Source: Paraburkholderia sp. BCC1884
GTDB lineage: Bacteria > Pseudomonadota > Gammaproteobacteria > Burkholderiales > Burkholderiaceae
Assembly: GCF_900996225.1 (NCBI RefSeq)
Contig: NZ_CAAJGL010000112.1
Span: forward strand, 1-64,000
Direction of reading: 5' to 3'
Length of the DNA: 64,000 nucleotides
Shown piece by piece: positions 15,700 to 24,542 of this stretch. Made by a program: the position numbers and the translations under genes. The stretch's first letter is position 1. Each line of letters begins with the position of its first letter. The notes below the pieces were generated by a model. The model saw nothing but the letters and a program-made list of their open reading frames with translations, was not told where the DNA came from and searched no databases.

Positions 15700-16428
15700 T
15701 CAGTGCAGCGCTTCGATCAAACCCGGTTCATCGTTGAGCGTGCGGTCTACCTCCTGACTCACCCGGTGCCAGCGAAAGCGGCCGGCGGGCAGGCAGGCGC
15801 GCCGCGCCAGCTGTTCGAGTTCGTCGAGCGGCAGGGCCGGGTCCAGCCAGCGTCGTGCCGCCTCGGGTGCGAAGACCAGCGGGCGACGGTCGTGCACGTC
15901 GATCAGGCCCGCGTCCGCGGTGGCCGTCACGATCACCAATCCCATGCCTTCCGTTTGCGGCTCGCTGCCGCGCACGCTCGATAACGCCGCGAGGTACATC
16001 GGCGCGTCGCTCTTCAGGCGGACGAAGTAGGGCTGCCGCGGCGCTGTGTCTTTTGGCGCGCTATCCGTCGCACCGTTCGCCGGCTCGCCGGCCGACGCGC
16101 CGACCGCCCGCCACTCGAACCAGCCGTCCGCCGGCACCAGCACCCGTCCCGTTTCCCAAAGATCCTTGAAATAGCGCCCGCTCGGCGCGGCTTCGGCGCG
16201 CGCGTTGATGGTCTGCGGCAGGTGCTGCTCGCGGGCCCAGTCCGGGCAATAACCCCAGTGGATCGCATGCAGGGTCTGGTCGGGGTAGATCGCGAGCGGA
16301 TGAGTGCCGGGCGCGAGGTTGTAACCCGGACGACGGTCGGCGGCGTCGAACAGCATGAGCGGGTCGGTGAGACCGAGGTGCTGGGCGTAGAGATGCGGAT
16401 CACGGTACTGGCTGATTCGACCACACAT
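15700..16428 (-). CDS. SOS response-associated peptidase (SRAP/HMCES family, YedK-like)
   Basis: Forms a thiazolidine crosslink with abasic sites in single-stranded DNA, protecting replication forks. The start MCGRISQY exposes the invariant catalytic Cys2 after Met removal; longer in-frame starts would bury it, so 16428 is firm. Other family marks are WGYCPDWA, NARAEAAPSGRYF with the catalytic Asn and Glu, VPADGWFEW, and the His of DVHDRRPLVF. Product 242 aa, a usual length. It stands alone on the minus strand. No LexA box was evident upstream to my eye. Confidence 0.9.
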   Translation of the reverse strand: MCGRISQYRDPHLYAQHLGLTDPLMLFDAADRRPGYNLAPGTHPLAIYPDQTLHAIHWGYCPDWAREQHLPQTINARAEAAPSGRYFKDLWETGRVLVPADGWFEWRAVGASAGEPANGATDSAPKDTAPRQPYFVRLKSDAPMYLAALSSVRGSEPQTEGMGLVIVTATADAGLIDVHDRRPLVFAPEAARRWLDPALPLDELEQLARRACLPAGRFRWHRVSQEVDRTLNDEPGLIEALH

Positions 16429-16558
16429 GAGCGAACTCCGGAGACAGCCGGCGCGGGCGGCGGCGACCTCAACAGCGTAGTGCCTCCCGGTGCGCCTCGC
16501 CACCCCGATCGGCACCAGGTTGCGCGTCAGATCGACGAAACCAGATTTTTCGACGGCC

Positions 16559-17371
16559 TTAGATTTCGACGACCTTGTCCCACGCAAAAAGCGGATTTTC
16601 CAGCTGGCCGGTGCGCCGGTCGAGATAGCCGCGCGGATTGCAGACCACGCGCGTGCCGTTCACCGTGTAGTCGAAGGGCGTATGCGTGTGGCCATGAATC
16701 CACAATGCCACGGGCGCCCGCACCAGCTCGGGCAGATGATTGACGAAGCCCGCCGACACGCGATCTTCCGCATAACGCTGCGCCAGACTCAGCCGATGCG
16801 GCGCGTGATGCGTGACGACGATCGTTTTGCCGTCGAACGGTTTGGCGAGTTCCTGTTCGAGCCACGCGCGTGCGTGCCGATGCAGCGCGAGCGAATCGTC
16901 CGGCGTGAAATCGCGGCTGGCGTCGTGGGTGTCGTGCGGCCAGTTCATCTGGATCAAGCCGCGAAAGTCGAGCATGGCGCGGCGCGACGCGCCAATCGAT
17001 TCGGCCAGCGTGTCCGGGTCGGCGCCGAATAAGGCGAAGTCGGTCCACAAGGTTGTGCCGAGCACGCGCCAGCGGCCCTCGGGGTCCACCAGCGTGGTGT
17101 TGTTCAGCAGGTGCACATTGTCGACCTGGGCCGCCGCGTCGTGCATGGCGGACTCGAGCGCGCCGAATTCGCCGTCGTAGTACTCGTGATTGCCTGGCAC
17201 GTAGACTATCGGCACCGCGTCGTCGAAGGTCTGCGCGGCCCAGCGCGGTCCGGCCGCGTGATTGTGGATGTCGCCGGCCAGCACGATCAGATCGGCCTGC
17301 GCATGCGGGATCAACTCCGGCTCGTCATTCTCCAGATGCAGATCGGACAACACTCGAATCTTCACGGACAC
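16559..17371 (-). CDS. Calcineurin-like metallophosphoesterase
   Basis: A 270-aa cytoplasmic metallophosphoesterase. All five metal-binding blocks are present: D10-x-H12 in SDLHLEND, GDIHNH with D34, GNHE with N61 and H62, the TIVVTHHAPH block, and HGHTHTP near the C-terminus. These place a two-metal centre in the standard fold. The specific substrate (phosphodiester, cyclic nucleotide or protein) cannot be told from sequence. It follows the FAD-linked dehydrogenase gene by 42 bp on the same strand, so it may be co-transcribed. Confidence 0.85.
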   Translation of the reverse strand: MSVKIRVLSDLHLENDEPELIPHAQADLIVLAGDIHNHAAGPRWAAQTFDDAVPIVYVPGNHEYYDGEFGALESAMHDAAAQVDNVHLLNNTTLVDPEGRWRVLGTTLWTDFALFGADPDTLAESIGASRRAMLDFRGLIQMNWPHDTHDASRDFTPDDSLALHRHARAWLEQELAKPFDGKTIVVTHHAPHRLSLAQRYAEDRVSAGFVNHLPELVRAPVALWIHGHTHTPFDYTVNGTRVVCNPRGYLDRRTGQLENPLFAWDKVVEI

Positions 17372-17385
17372 GACTCCTGCAAAGG

Positions 17386-17399
17386 GCCCCGCGCGGGGC
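17386..17399 (-). terminator. GC-rich hairpin between dehydrogenase and phosphoesterase genes
   Basis: The palindrome GCCCCGCGCGGGGC sits in the 42-bp gap between two same-strand genes. On the minus strand it is followed by CCTTTG, not a T-run. It could be a weak terminator or a stabilising stem-loop. Confidence 0.3.
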
Positions 17400-17413
17400 G
17401 CAAACTTCAGACG

Positions 17414-18832
17414 CTAGCGTAGCACCTTGCCCGGATTCATCAGGCCCAGCGGGTCGAGCGCACGTTTGACGGCGCGCATCATCTGCACTTCGACGTCCTG
17501 CTTGTAGTGCATGGCTTCGTCGATCTTCAATTGCCCCAGGCCATGTTCCGCGCTGATGCTGCCGCGATGGCGATGCACGCTGTCGTACACGATCTGGTTG
17601 ATCGGACTCTGGTACTGCTTGAGGAACGCCTTCGCATCGATACCTTCCGGCGCCTGCACGTTGTAGTGCAGATTGCCGTCGCCGAGATGGCCGAACGTCA
17701 CCATGCGAACGCCCGGCACGGCCTGGGCGATCGCGGCGTCGGTTTCCTCGATGAAGTGGCCGATGCGCGAGATCGGCACCGCGATATCGTGCTTGATGTT
17801 CAGACCTTCCTCGGCCTGGGCGAGCGGAATATGCTCGCGCAGATTCCAGAACGCGCGCGATTGTGCGAGGTTTTCGGCCACCACGGCGTCCTGCACGAGG
17901 CCTTCTGCAAGCGCGGTTTCCATCAGACGCTCGAACAATCCGCGCGCGTGCTCCTCGCTTTCGCTGTCGGACAATTCCAGCAGTACGACTTGCGCGTGCG
18001 ACCCGGCGAACGGATAGCGCATCTGTTCGAAATGCCGGCCGACCAGCCGCAGACAAAAGTCCGACATCAGTTCGAAGCCGGTTAGCAGCGGCCCGGCGAC
18101 GCGTTGCGTCAGCGACAGGAAATCGAGCGCCGCATGCGGCGAGGCGAGCGCAGCCAGCGCCGTGACGCGCGCGGCCGGTTGCGGATGCAGCTTCAGCACG
18201 GCAGCGGTGATGATGCCGAGCGTACCTTCCGCGCCGATGAACAGATCGCGCAGATCGTAGCCGGTGTTGTCCTTGCGCAGTCCGCGCAGGCCGTCCCATA
18301 GCTCGCCTTGCGGCGTGACCACCTCCAGGCCGAGACACAGCTCGCGCGTGTTGCCATAGCGCAGCACGCCGGTGCCGCCGGCATTGGTGGCGAGATTGCC
18401 GCCGATCGTGCAACTGCCCTCAGCCGCGAGACTCAGGGGAAACAGGCGGTCGGCCTCGACGGCATGGCGCTGCACGTCGGCGAGGAGAACGCCGGCTTCG
18501 ACCGTGATCGTGTTGTTGTGCGGATCGATGTCACGCACCCGATTCAGACGCCGCAAGCTGATGACCGCCTGCGCGCCGCTCGCGTCCGGCGTGGCGCCGC
18601 CGGCGAGTCCCGTGTTGCCGCCTTGCGGCACGAGAGCGATGCGATGTTCCGCCGCGAGTTTGACGAGCGCCGCGACTTCAGAGGAGGTGGCGGGGCAGAG
18701 CACTGCACAAGCCGCGCCGGTGTAGCGGCGCCGCCAGTCGGTGAGATACGGGGCGGTGTCGTGCGGATCGGTCAGCACGTGCGCCGTGCCGATGGCGTCG
18801 CGGCAGGCGCTGAGGAAGGCGGTTTGGGTCAT
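17414..18832 (-). CDS. FAD-binding 2-hydroxyacid dehydrogenase (GlcD / D-2-hydroxyglutarate dehydrogenase type)
   Basis: A 472-aa flavoprotein with an N-terminal PCMH-type FAD domain and C-terminal FAD-oxidase domain. VPQGGNTGLAGGATP (about residues 68-82), SCTIGGNLATNAGG and GAEGTLGII are flavin-binding signatures. The C-terminus has FGHLGDGNLHYNV with metal/substrate His residues and ISAEHGLGQLK. It oxidises a D-2-hydroxy acid to the 2-oxo acid and passes electrons to ETF or quinone; the exact substrate (2-hydroxyglutarate, lactate, glycolate) is not resolvable. It differs from the longer membrane Dld encoded at 54062-55801. Confidence 0.88.
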   Translation of the reverse strand: MTQTAFLSACRDAIGTAHVLTDPHDTAPYLTDWRRRYTGAACAVLCPATSSEVAALVKLAAEHRIALVPQGGNTGLAGGATPDASGAQAVISLRRLNRVRDIDPHNNTITVEAGVLLADVQRHAVEADRLFPLSLAAEGSCTIGGNLATNAGGTGVLRYGNTRELCLGLEVVTPQGELWDGLRGLRKDNTGYDLRDLFIGAEGTLGIITAAVLKLHPQPAARVTALAALASPHAALDFLSLTQRVAGPLLTGFELMSDFCLRLVGRHFEQMRYPFAGSHAQVVLLELSDSESEEHARGLFERLMETALAEGLVQDAVVAENLAQSRAFWNLREHIPLAQAEEGLNIKHDIAVPISRIGHFIEETDAAIAQAVPGVRMVTFGHLGDGNLHYNVQAPEGIDAKAFLKQYQSPINQIVYDSVHRHRGSISAEHGLGQLKIDEAMHYKQDVEVQMMRAVKRALDPLGLMNPGKVLR

Positions 18833-18917
18833 GGTGGTCGGTCAGCTTGGTTCGGTCGGCTTGTTCGGGACGGACAGGGATGTCGAGGCTAAGGCCGGAG
18901 AGCTTGCGCGCATCGGC

Positions 18918-19388
18918 CTATGTTTCAGGCTGGTGCCGAGCCTGTTTGGCGGCGCGTTTCGCCGCGCGCTTGAACGGTGCGACATAGGCCAGCGTGCAGA
19001 CGAAAAACACCAGGGCGAGCGCGGTTTCCAGCCAGCCCAGACGTGCGCTCAAACCGCGATCGCTCCAGCCGCGCACGATGCCTTCGGCAAAATACAGCAG
19101 GATCAGCATCGACGCCCACTGCAGCGTGTACAGCCGGTGCCGCCACACGCCGGGCAGGGCGAGCAGCAGCGGTACGGCTTTGAGCACGAGCGCCGAGCCG
19201 CCTGGGCGCAGCGGCGCGAGCCACCATTCCCACGCGACGCACAGAACGATCAGCGCGATCAGGGTTGCCGTGGCCCCGAGCGCGGCACCGGTTTTCCGCG
19301 GCACCGGGATAGCGCTTGTCGACGTGGATGGGACCGTTGCGTGGCCTACCTTCGAGCCGGCCGCCGGTTCACGCTGAGGCTCGTTCAC
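18918..19388 (-). CDS. DUF2069 membrane protein
   Basis: A 156-aa inner-membrane protein with about four TM helices and the core WEWWLAPLRPGGSALVLKAVP, a DUF2069 hallmark. I chose the GTG at 19388, which overlaps the wrbA stop as GTGA; longer in-frame sequence upstream is antisense-like and overlaps all of wrbA. Function unknown. In many proteobacteria DUF2069 follows wrbA, as here, suggesting a shared transcript. Confidence 0.85.
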   Translation of the reverse strand: MNEPQREPAAGSKVGHATVPSTSTSAIPVPRKTGAALGATATLIALIVLCVAWEWWLAPLRPGGSALVLKAVPLLLALPGVWRHRLYTLQWASMLILLYFAEGIVRGWSDRGLSARLGWLETALALVFFVCTLAYVAPFKRAAKRAAKQARHQPET

Positions 19389-19987
19389 GGCCTTTCGCTC
19401 AGGGACGCCGCCGTGCGCGCGACGCGTGCGCCTAGCGCGATGGCAAGCGTTTTTTCGTCGACGGAGATGCCCTGGTCGGCGCTGCCGGCGCGCGCGAAAT
19501 GCGATGCGCCATAGGGCGTGCCGCCGGTTTGCGTGGTGCTCAATGCACTCTCCGTGTACGGAATGCCGACGATCAGCATGCCGTGATGCAGAAGCGGCAG
19601 CATCATGGAGAGCAACGTGGATTCCTGGCCACCATGCAGACTGCCGGTGGAGGTGAATACACAGGCGGGCTTGCCGGAGAGCGCGCCGGCCAGCCACTGC
19701 GGCGTGGTGCCGTCGAGAAAATATTTGAGCGAGGCAGCCATGTTGCCGAAGCGGGTGGGCGAACCGAGCGCGAGGCCCGCGCATTCTTCGAGATCGCGCA
19801 GTTCGACATAGGGCGGACCTTCTGCCGGAATATCCGGCTGGGTCGCTTCGCAGACGCTGGAAACCGGCGGCACGGTGCGCACGCGCGCCTGCATGCCGGG
19901 GACGCTGTCGACGCCGTGCGCGATCGCCAGCGCAAGCTCGCGCGTGGCGCCGTGACGGCTGTAATAGAGCACGAGAATGTCTTTCAT
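19385..19987 (-). CDS. wrbA: NAD(P)H:quinone oxidoreductase, WrbA
   Basis: Flavodoxin-fold FMN enzyme that reduces quinones by two electrons, limiting redox cycling. The start MKDILVLYYSRHG gives 200 aa (E. coli WrbA is 198). GATRELA is the phosphate-binding loop, and GSPTRFGNMAASLKYFLDGT, FTSTGSLHGGQESTLL and GIPYTESAL are typical WrbA blocks. GATGAGG a few bases upstream favours ATG 19987 over the ATG three codons earlier. Ends in a GTGA overlap with the DUF2069 start. The region upstream to 20142 holds both this promoter and that of the divergent YihY gene. Confidence 0.93.
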   Translation of the reverse strand: MKDILVLYYSRHGATRELALAIAHGVDSVPGMQARVRTVPPVSSVCEATQPDIPAEGPPYVELRDLEECAGLALGSPTRFGNMAASLKYFLDGTTPQWLAGALSGKPACVFTSTGSLHGGQESTLLSMMLPLLHHGMLIVGIPYTESALSTTQTGGTPYGASHFARAGSADQGISVDEKTLAIALGARVARTAASLSERP

Positions 19988-20130
19988 AGGCCTCATCGGT
20001 GAACGGGTATTATAGGGGCTCGGTCCGCTGGAGAGGCCACTCATAGCCGTTCGGCCAGGTGTCGCCAAGGTGCCGGCCGAGGTCTCGGCACGCACGGGCG
20101 CACGGACCCGAAACAGAGGTACACGAAGCA

Positions 20131-20136
20131 AGGAGG
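20131..20136 (+). promoter_or_regulatory. Strong Shine-Dalgarno that sets a TTG start
   Basis: A perfect AGGAGG lies just before two consecutive TTG codons (20142 and 20145), with no ATG or GTG at suitable spacing. It argues that translation of the YihY-family protein begins at TTG, not at the far-upstream GTG-type starts in the same frame. Confidence 0.65.
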
Positions 20137-20141
20137 CAGGT

Positions 20142-21455
20142 TTGTTGTCCAGGGTGCGTTTCGATCTCGACACGCTCAAACGGCTCGCGCAGTTCGCCGC
20201 ACAGCGCAGCAGCGAAGAGCGCATTCCGCAGGTGGCCGGCAGTCTCACGTTCACCACCATGCTTGCGCTCGTGCCACTTGCCACGGTGGCTTTCGCTTTG
20301 TTTACCGCGTTCCCGATCTTCAGTTCATTCCAGGAGTCGCTGCAGTTTTTCCTCGCCGACCACCTGATGCCCGCGCAACTGAATAGCCAGATTTTCAAGT
20401 ATCTGAATCAGTTCGCCTCGAAGGCCAAGGGGCTCACCACGATCGGCATGATCCTGCTGTTCGTCACGGCAGTGATGACGATGATGACCGTGGAGTCTGC
20501 CTTCAACGTGATCTGGCGAGTGCGCAAGGCGCGGCCGATCGCGCAGCGCATTCTGGTCTACTGGGCGATCATCACGCTCGGCCCGATTCTGATCGGCGTG
20601 AGTCTGTCGATATCGTCGTACCTGTTCACGCAATCCATGACCTTTACGGCGGCCCAGCGCATGACGCCGGTTATCGAGTGGGCGCTCACGGGCGCCGCAC
20701 TGCCGCTGACGGCGCTCGCCTTTACGATTCTCTATGTGTATCTGCCGAACTGCCGTGTGGAATGGCGCGACGCGGTAATCGGCGGTGTGACCGCAGCGGT
20801 CGCCTTCGAATTGTCCAAGCGTGGTTTCGGCTATTACGTGCGCCGTATTCCGACCTATACCGCGGTGTATGGCGCCTTCGCCGCCGTGCCTTTGTTCCTC
20901 TTGTGGATGTACCTCTGCTGGTTCATCACGCTCGCGGGCGCGATGATCGCCTCCGCGTTGCCGGCGATCCGCATCGGGCAGTTTCACCGGCCCACCTTTG
21001 AAGGCAGCGATCTGTTCGACTCGCTCGAACTGCTCGCGCGGCTCTCGGAAGCGCGCGACGCGGGCACGCGCGGCTACACGGTGGCCGAGCTCTCGCGCAT
21101 GCTCCGCCGCGACATGGACACCACGATCAGGCTGTTGCAAAGGCTCGAAGAGATCGAATGGATCACGAGCCTGCAGGAGGACGGCATGCGTCCGCACTTT
21201 CTGCTGCTGGCCAACCCCGCGCAGATTACGGTGGAACGTCTGTTCGACCTGTTCGTGATCGATCGTGCGGAGCTCGACTATCAGCTCGAACTCGACTCCA
21301 CGCGCGTGGATGGCCAGATGCTGCTGGCGGCGCTGGAGAACGACAAGCTGAAAGTGACGCTCGCCGCATTGCTCACGGCCCGTGCGGCCGCGCGGGCGGC
21401 GCAGTCGGGTCAGGGCGAAGAGGGCACGCCGTCAATGCCGCAACAGGCCGCCTGA
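20142..21455 (+). CDS. YihY/RbnA-family inner membrane protein (UPF0761)
   Basis: A 437-aa protein with six TM helices followed by a cytoplasmic winged-helix-like tail (residues about 300-400) and a disordered Ala/Gln-rich end. Family marks are EERIPQVAGSLTFTTMLALVP, WRVRKARP, and KRGFGYYVRRIPTYTAVYGAFAAVP. The family was once labelled ribonuclease BN, a name now considered wrong, so function is open. The TTG at 20142 gives MLSRVRFDLDTL after a perfect AGGAGG; TTG 20145 is possible. Divergent from wrbA. Confidence 0.85.
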   Translation: MLSRVRFDLDTLKRLAQFAAQRSSEERIPQVAGSLTFTTMLALVPLATVAFALFTAFPIFSSFQESLQFFLADHLMPAQLNSQIFKYLNQFASKAKGLTTIGMILLFVTAVMTMMTVESAFNVIWRVRKARPIAQRILVYWAIITLGPILIGVSLSISSYLFTQSMTFTAAQRMTPVIEWALTGAALPLTALAFTILYVYLPNCRVEWRDAVIGGVTAAVAFELSKRGFGYYVRRIPTYTAVYGAFAAVPLFLLWMYLCWFITLAGAMIASALPAIRIGQFHRPTFEGSDLFDSLELLARLSEARDAGTRGYTVAELSRMLRRDMDTTIRLLQRLEEIEWITSLQEDGMRPHFLLLANPAQITVERLFDLFVIDRAELDYQLELDSTRVDGQMLLAALENDKLKVTLAALLTARAAARAAQSGQGEEGTPSMPQQAA

Positions 21456-21515
21456 ACCGGAGCTGAGCCTGAACCTGGGCATTGCGGCGCCTGCGCGGCG
21501 CTGCGACGGGCATGA

Positions 21516-21836
21516 CTACAACGAAATCTTGCCGACGCAGATGTCCTTGAACATCACCCAGTCGCCCATCAGGCTATAAAGCGGATGCCGGAAGGTAGCC
21601 GGCCGGTTCTTCTCGAAGAAGAAATGCCCGACCCAGGCAAAGCCATACCCGCAGATCACGGCCGCCGGCAACCAGAGCCAGTCGCCGGTGGCGAGCGCCA
21701 TGGCTAGGCAGCCGATCACGCCGAGCGAGCCCACGAAGTGCAGCCGCCGCGACACCGCGTTGCGATGCTCGCTCAGGTAATACGGATAGAACTCCGCGAA
21801 ACTCGCGAAGTGATCGGTGTGCGCGGTTTGAGCCAT
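21516..21836 (-). CDS. Mpo1-like / DUF962 membrane protein
   Basis: A 106-aa protein with DUF962 features: FAEFYPYYLSEHRNAVSRRLHFVGS at the N-terminus, GYGFAWVGHFFFEKNRPATF in the middle and HPLYSLMGDWVM near the end. The conserved His residues match those of yeast Mpo1, an Fe(II) dioxygenase in 2-hydroxy fatty acid breakdown; bacterial roles are untested. Two or three TM helices are likely. The start MAQTAHTDHF was chosen because upstream codons are non-conserved. Converges with the YihY gene. Confidence 0.85.
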   Translation of the reverse strand: MAQTAHTDHFASFAEFYPYYLSEHRNAVSRRLHFVGSLGVIGCLAMALATGDWLWLPAAVICGYGFAWVGHFFFEKNRPATFRHPLYSLMGDWVMFKDICVGKISL

Positions 21837-22046
21837 CGCGGCCTCCGGATTTCTACGCTGCTCGATTCTGTGCCTGTCGCTCCCAGTCGTTTCGCCACGT
21901 GCCAGGATGCTCGACACGCGCTCGAAACCGGACAGGCGTGACCCATTGTGCGGCTATCGGACCCTCTGCGCAACCTGGCCGTTTGGCCGATGGCGCGGCG
22001 CGTTCGCCACGGTTATCGTGAGCGTTCGCATGGGCGTTGCAGCGAT

Positions 22047-22880
22047 TTAACGAGTCGTGCGATGCGCTTTGGATGCGAAGCTGAAGAGGGCGTCCAGGGT
22101 AGCGTCGGGTTGCTCGGCCATCAATGCGTGACCGGCTTCCAGTATCACCGTGTCGACCGGCGTGCCCGCATGACTCAGGACATCGGCGAGTGCTTTGGCC
22201 GCTCGTGGCGGCGTCATCGCATCGCGTCGGCCGACGATCAGACGCGTCGCGCAGCGCACCTTGGCGGCGCGGGCCGGTCCTTCGGTGTAGGTATTGCAGG
22301 CGGTGAAATCGGTGTGGAACAGCTGTGGTTCGCCGCGTGCCGAAACGCGTTCCATCAGCCGCTGGTTCATGCCGTGCAACCAGAAGCCCGGGCCGGGACT
22401 GGACGGTTTGGCCGCAAGCGTCGAATGCGACCACTGGTTGACCATGCCGATCGCTTCGGGCTCGCGATGCAGGGCGGCGTCGAGCAAGGTTTCGGAGACG
22501 GCCATGGGCATCGCCGTGGCGAGTAGGGCGAGGTGAGTCGCCCGGTCCGGATAGCGACCGGCGAAGTCGAGCGCGATCAGCGAGCCCATGCTGTGGCCCG
22601 CCACGAACGCGCGTTGCACGCCGGCGGCATCGAGCAGCGCGGCGAGCCAGTCGGCCATCGCGCCTATCGTGGTGAGCGCCGGCCCGGCGCTGCGGCAGTG
22701 GCCGGGCAAGTCTACCGCCAGCACGCTGAAACCGTGATGCGCGAAGTAGCGCGTTTGCAGCGCCCAGACGCTGTGGTCGTGCTCGGCGCCATGAATGAAT
22801 ACGGCCGTCGGCAGGCTGGTGTCGAACGCTTTGCCGCCGGTGTATGCGTAGGCGGGTTTGCCTTGAACAGTGAGGATCAT
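22047..22880 (-). CDS. Alpha/beta hydrolase
   Basis: A 277-aa alpha/beta-hydrolase-fold enzyme. The nucleophile elbow is AGHSMGSL with Ser97; the oxyanion strand is FIHGAEHDHSVW. The acid is probably the Asp of IVGRRDAMTPP, and the base His is in LEAGHALMAEQPD. The substrate is not predictable. Its ATG overlaps the metY stop (ATGA), so the two are translationally coupled; a hydrolase acting in the same sulfur or acyl-homoserine metabolism is possible but unproven. About 210 bp downstream, up to the DUF962 gene, shows nothing I can support. Confidence 0.85.
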   Translation of the reverse strand: MILTVQGKPAYAYTGGKAFDTSLPTAVFIHGAEHDHSVWALQTRYFAHHGFSVLAVDLPGHCRSAGPALTTIGAMADWLAALLDAAGVQRAFVAGHSMGSLIALDFAGRYPDRATHLALLATAMPMAVSETLLDAALHREPEAIGMVNQWSHSTLAAKPSSPGPGFWLHGMNQRLMERVSARGEPQLFHTDFTACNTYTEGPARAAKVRCATRLIVGRRDAMTPPRAAKALADVLSHAGTPVDTVILEAGHALMAEQPDATLDALFSFASKAHRTTR

Positions 22881-24301
22881 GCGGACTCCGGGCGCGGTTG
22901 GGTGGCGGCGTTCGCCGTACCGGAAGAGTCAGTGTCGACCGCTGCGGCGGATCGAGTGGAGTGAGACGATTGTGCGGATTGGGCAGACGAACCACTCGCC
23001 GCCGTGCCGGAACCACCAGCTTTCTGCGCGGCTTTCAGCGCGCGCTTGAGGTCGTCGATCAGATCGTCGGCGTCTTCGAGTCCGATCGACAAACGGATCG
23101 TGCCTTCGGCAATCCCGGCCGCGGCGAGTGCGGCGGCGTCCATGCGAAAGTGCGTGGTCGAGGCGGGATGGATCACGAGCGAACGCGCGTCGCCGACGTT
23201 CGCAAGGTGCGAGAACAGCGACAGCGCTTCGATAAAGCTGCGGCCGGCGGCGCGGTCGCCGCGCAGGTTGAAGCTGAACACGGCGCCTGCCCCGCGCGGC
23301 AGCAGGCGCTTTGCGAGCGCGTGGTCCGGGTGCGTCGGCAATTCGGGGTAGGCGACGCTTTCCACCGTGGGATGAGCGGCGAGAAACTCGACCACGCGGC
23401 GCGTATTGGCGACGTGCCGCTCCATGCGCAGCGGCAGGGTCTCGATGCCTTGCAGCAGTTGCCAGGCAGCCTGCGGATGCAGGCAGGCGCCGAAGTCGCG
23501 CAGACCCTCGCGCCGCGCGCGCAGCAGGAATGGCGCGACGGTGCTTTCCTCGGTAAACACCATGCCGTGAAAGCCGGCGTAAGGCTCGGTGAATTCCGGG
23601 AAGCGCCCGGAAGCTTCGAAGTCGAAGGTGCCGCCGTCCACCAGCACACCGCCGATCGTCGTGCCGTGTCCGCCGAGGAATTTGGTCGCCGAGTGATACA
23701 CGAAGTCGGCGCCGTGCTCGAAAGGCTTGAGCAGATAGGGCGTGGTGAAAGTCGAGTCGACCAGCAGCGGCACGCGGTGCTCGTGCGCGATCTGCGCGAC
23801 CGCGGCAATGTCCAGCACGTCGAGGCCCGGATTGCCGAGCGTTTCGCCGAACAGCAGGCGGGTGTTCGGGCGCAGCGCGGCGCGCCACGCGTCGAGGTCG
23901 CCCGGCTTGACGAAGGTCGTCTCGATGCCGAAGCGCCGCAACGTGTAGTGCAGCAGGTTATGCGAGCCGCCATACAGCGCACTGGAAGCGACGATATGCG
24001 AGCCCGCGCCCATCAGCGTGACGATGGCCAGATGCAGCGCGGCCTGGCCGCTGGCCGTGCCGATCGCCCCCGCGCCGTTTTCCAGCGCGGCGACGCGCTC
24101 TTCGAAGACGGCCACCGTCGGATTCGAAATGCGCGAATAGACGTGACCGGCGCGCTCCATGTTGAAGAGCGCAGCGGCGTGGTCGGCATCGCGGAACGAA
24201 AACGAAGTGGTCTGGTAAATCGGCGTGGCGCGCGCGCCGGTGGTGGGGTCGGGGGCGGCGCCGGCGTGCAGCGCAAGCGTGTCGAAACGGTTGGCGGACA
24301 T
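22877..24301 (-). CDS. metY: O-acetylhomoserine aminocarboxypropyltransferase (Cys/Met metabolism PLP enzyme)
   Basis: PLP enzyme making homocysteine from O-acetylhomoserine and sulfide. The 474-aa sequence begins MSANRFDTLALHAGAAPDPTT, the standard MetY opening. It has YSRISNPTVAVFEERVAALE, the aromatic substrate Tyr in ALYGGSHNL, PLP-contacting VDSTFTTPYLLKP, and Schiff-base Lys207 in SATKFLGGHG. Residues beyond about 430 are a Ser/Ala/Gly tail absent from typical homologs, which are nearer 430 aa. It is followed without gap by an alpha/beta hydrolase. A cystathionine-type enzyme is less likely given the family-specific N-terminus. Confidence 0.9.
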   Translation of the reverse strand: MSANRFDTLALHAGAAPDPTTGARATPIYQTTSFSFRDADHAAALFNMERAGHVYSRISNPTVAVFEERVAALENGAGAIGTASGQAALHLAIVTLMGAGSHIVASSALYGGSHNLLHYTLRRFGIETTFVKPGDLDAWRAALRPNTRLLFGETLGNPGLDVLDIAAVAQIAHEHRVPLLVDSTFTTPYLLKPFEHGADFVYHSATKFLGGHGTTIGGVLVDGGTFDFEASGRFPEFTEPYAGFHGMVFTEESTVAPFLLRARREGLRDFGACLHPQAAWQLLQGIETLPLRMERHVANTRRVVEFLAAHPTVESVAYPELPTHPDHALAKRLLPRGAGAVFSFNLRGDRAAGRSFIEALSLFSHLANVGDARSLVIHPASTTHFRMDAAALAAAGIAEGTIRLSIGLEDADDLIDDLKRALKAAQKAGGSGTAASGSSAQSAQSSHSTRSAAAVDTDSSGTANAATQPRPESA

Positions 24302-24309
24302 CCTGGGCG

Positions 24310-24331
24310 GCGAGGCCACGAACGGCCTCGC
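24310..24331 (-). other. Stem-loop just upstream of the metY start
   Basis: GCGAGGCC and GGCCTCGC form a perfect 8-bp stem with a 6-nt loop, ending 8 nt before the metY ATG and next to its weak ribosome binding region. It could limit initiation. I see no SAM or SAH riboswitch consensus around it. The rest of 24332-24542 holds the divergent promoters without recognisable boxes. Confidence 0.4.
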
Positions 24332-24542
24332 GAAAGGTGAAAGTGGCGGCCATCCTATCATCGGGGTAAATCGCTTCAAGCGCGGTTTTCCCGATGCGGG
24401 TACGCTCGCTCATAAGGGTTCGAGCTTGCCAAGGCCCCGCTGCGCCTTGGTGGGCGGGCCGCTTTCCTTTTATGGGCCTTTCCGCTAGGATCGAAAATCA
24501 TTCATGCATTACCAGCTCAGCGGGCATTTCGGGAGACAGATC

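Noticed and set aside
24302..24542. SAM or SAH riboswitch upstream of metY
   Set aside because: I looked for conserved cores and pseudoknots but found only a simple stem-loop; nothing matches a known class.
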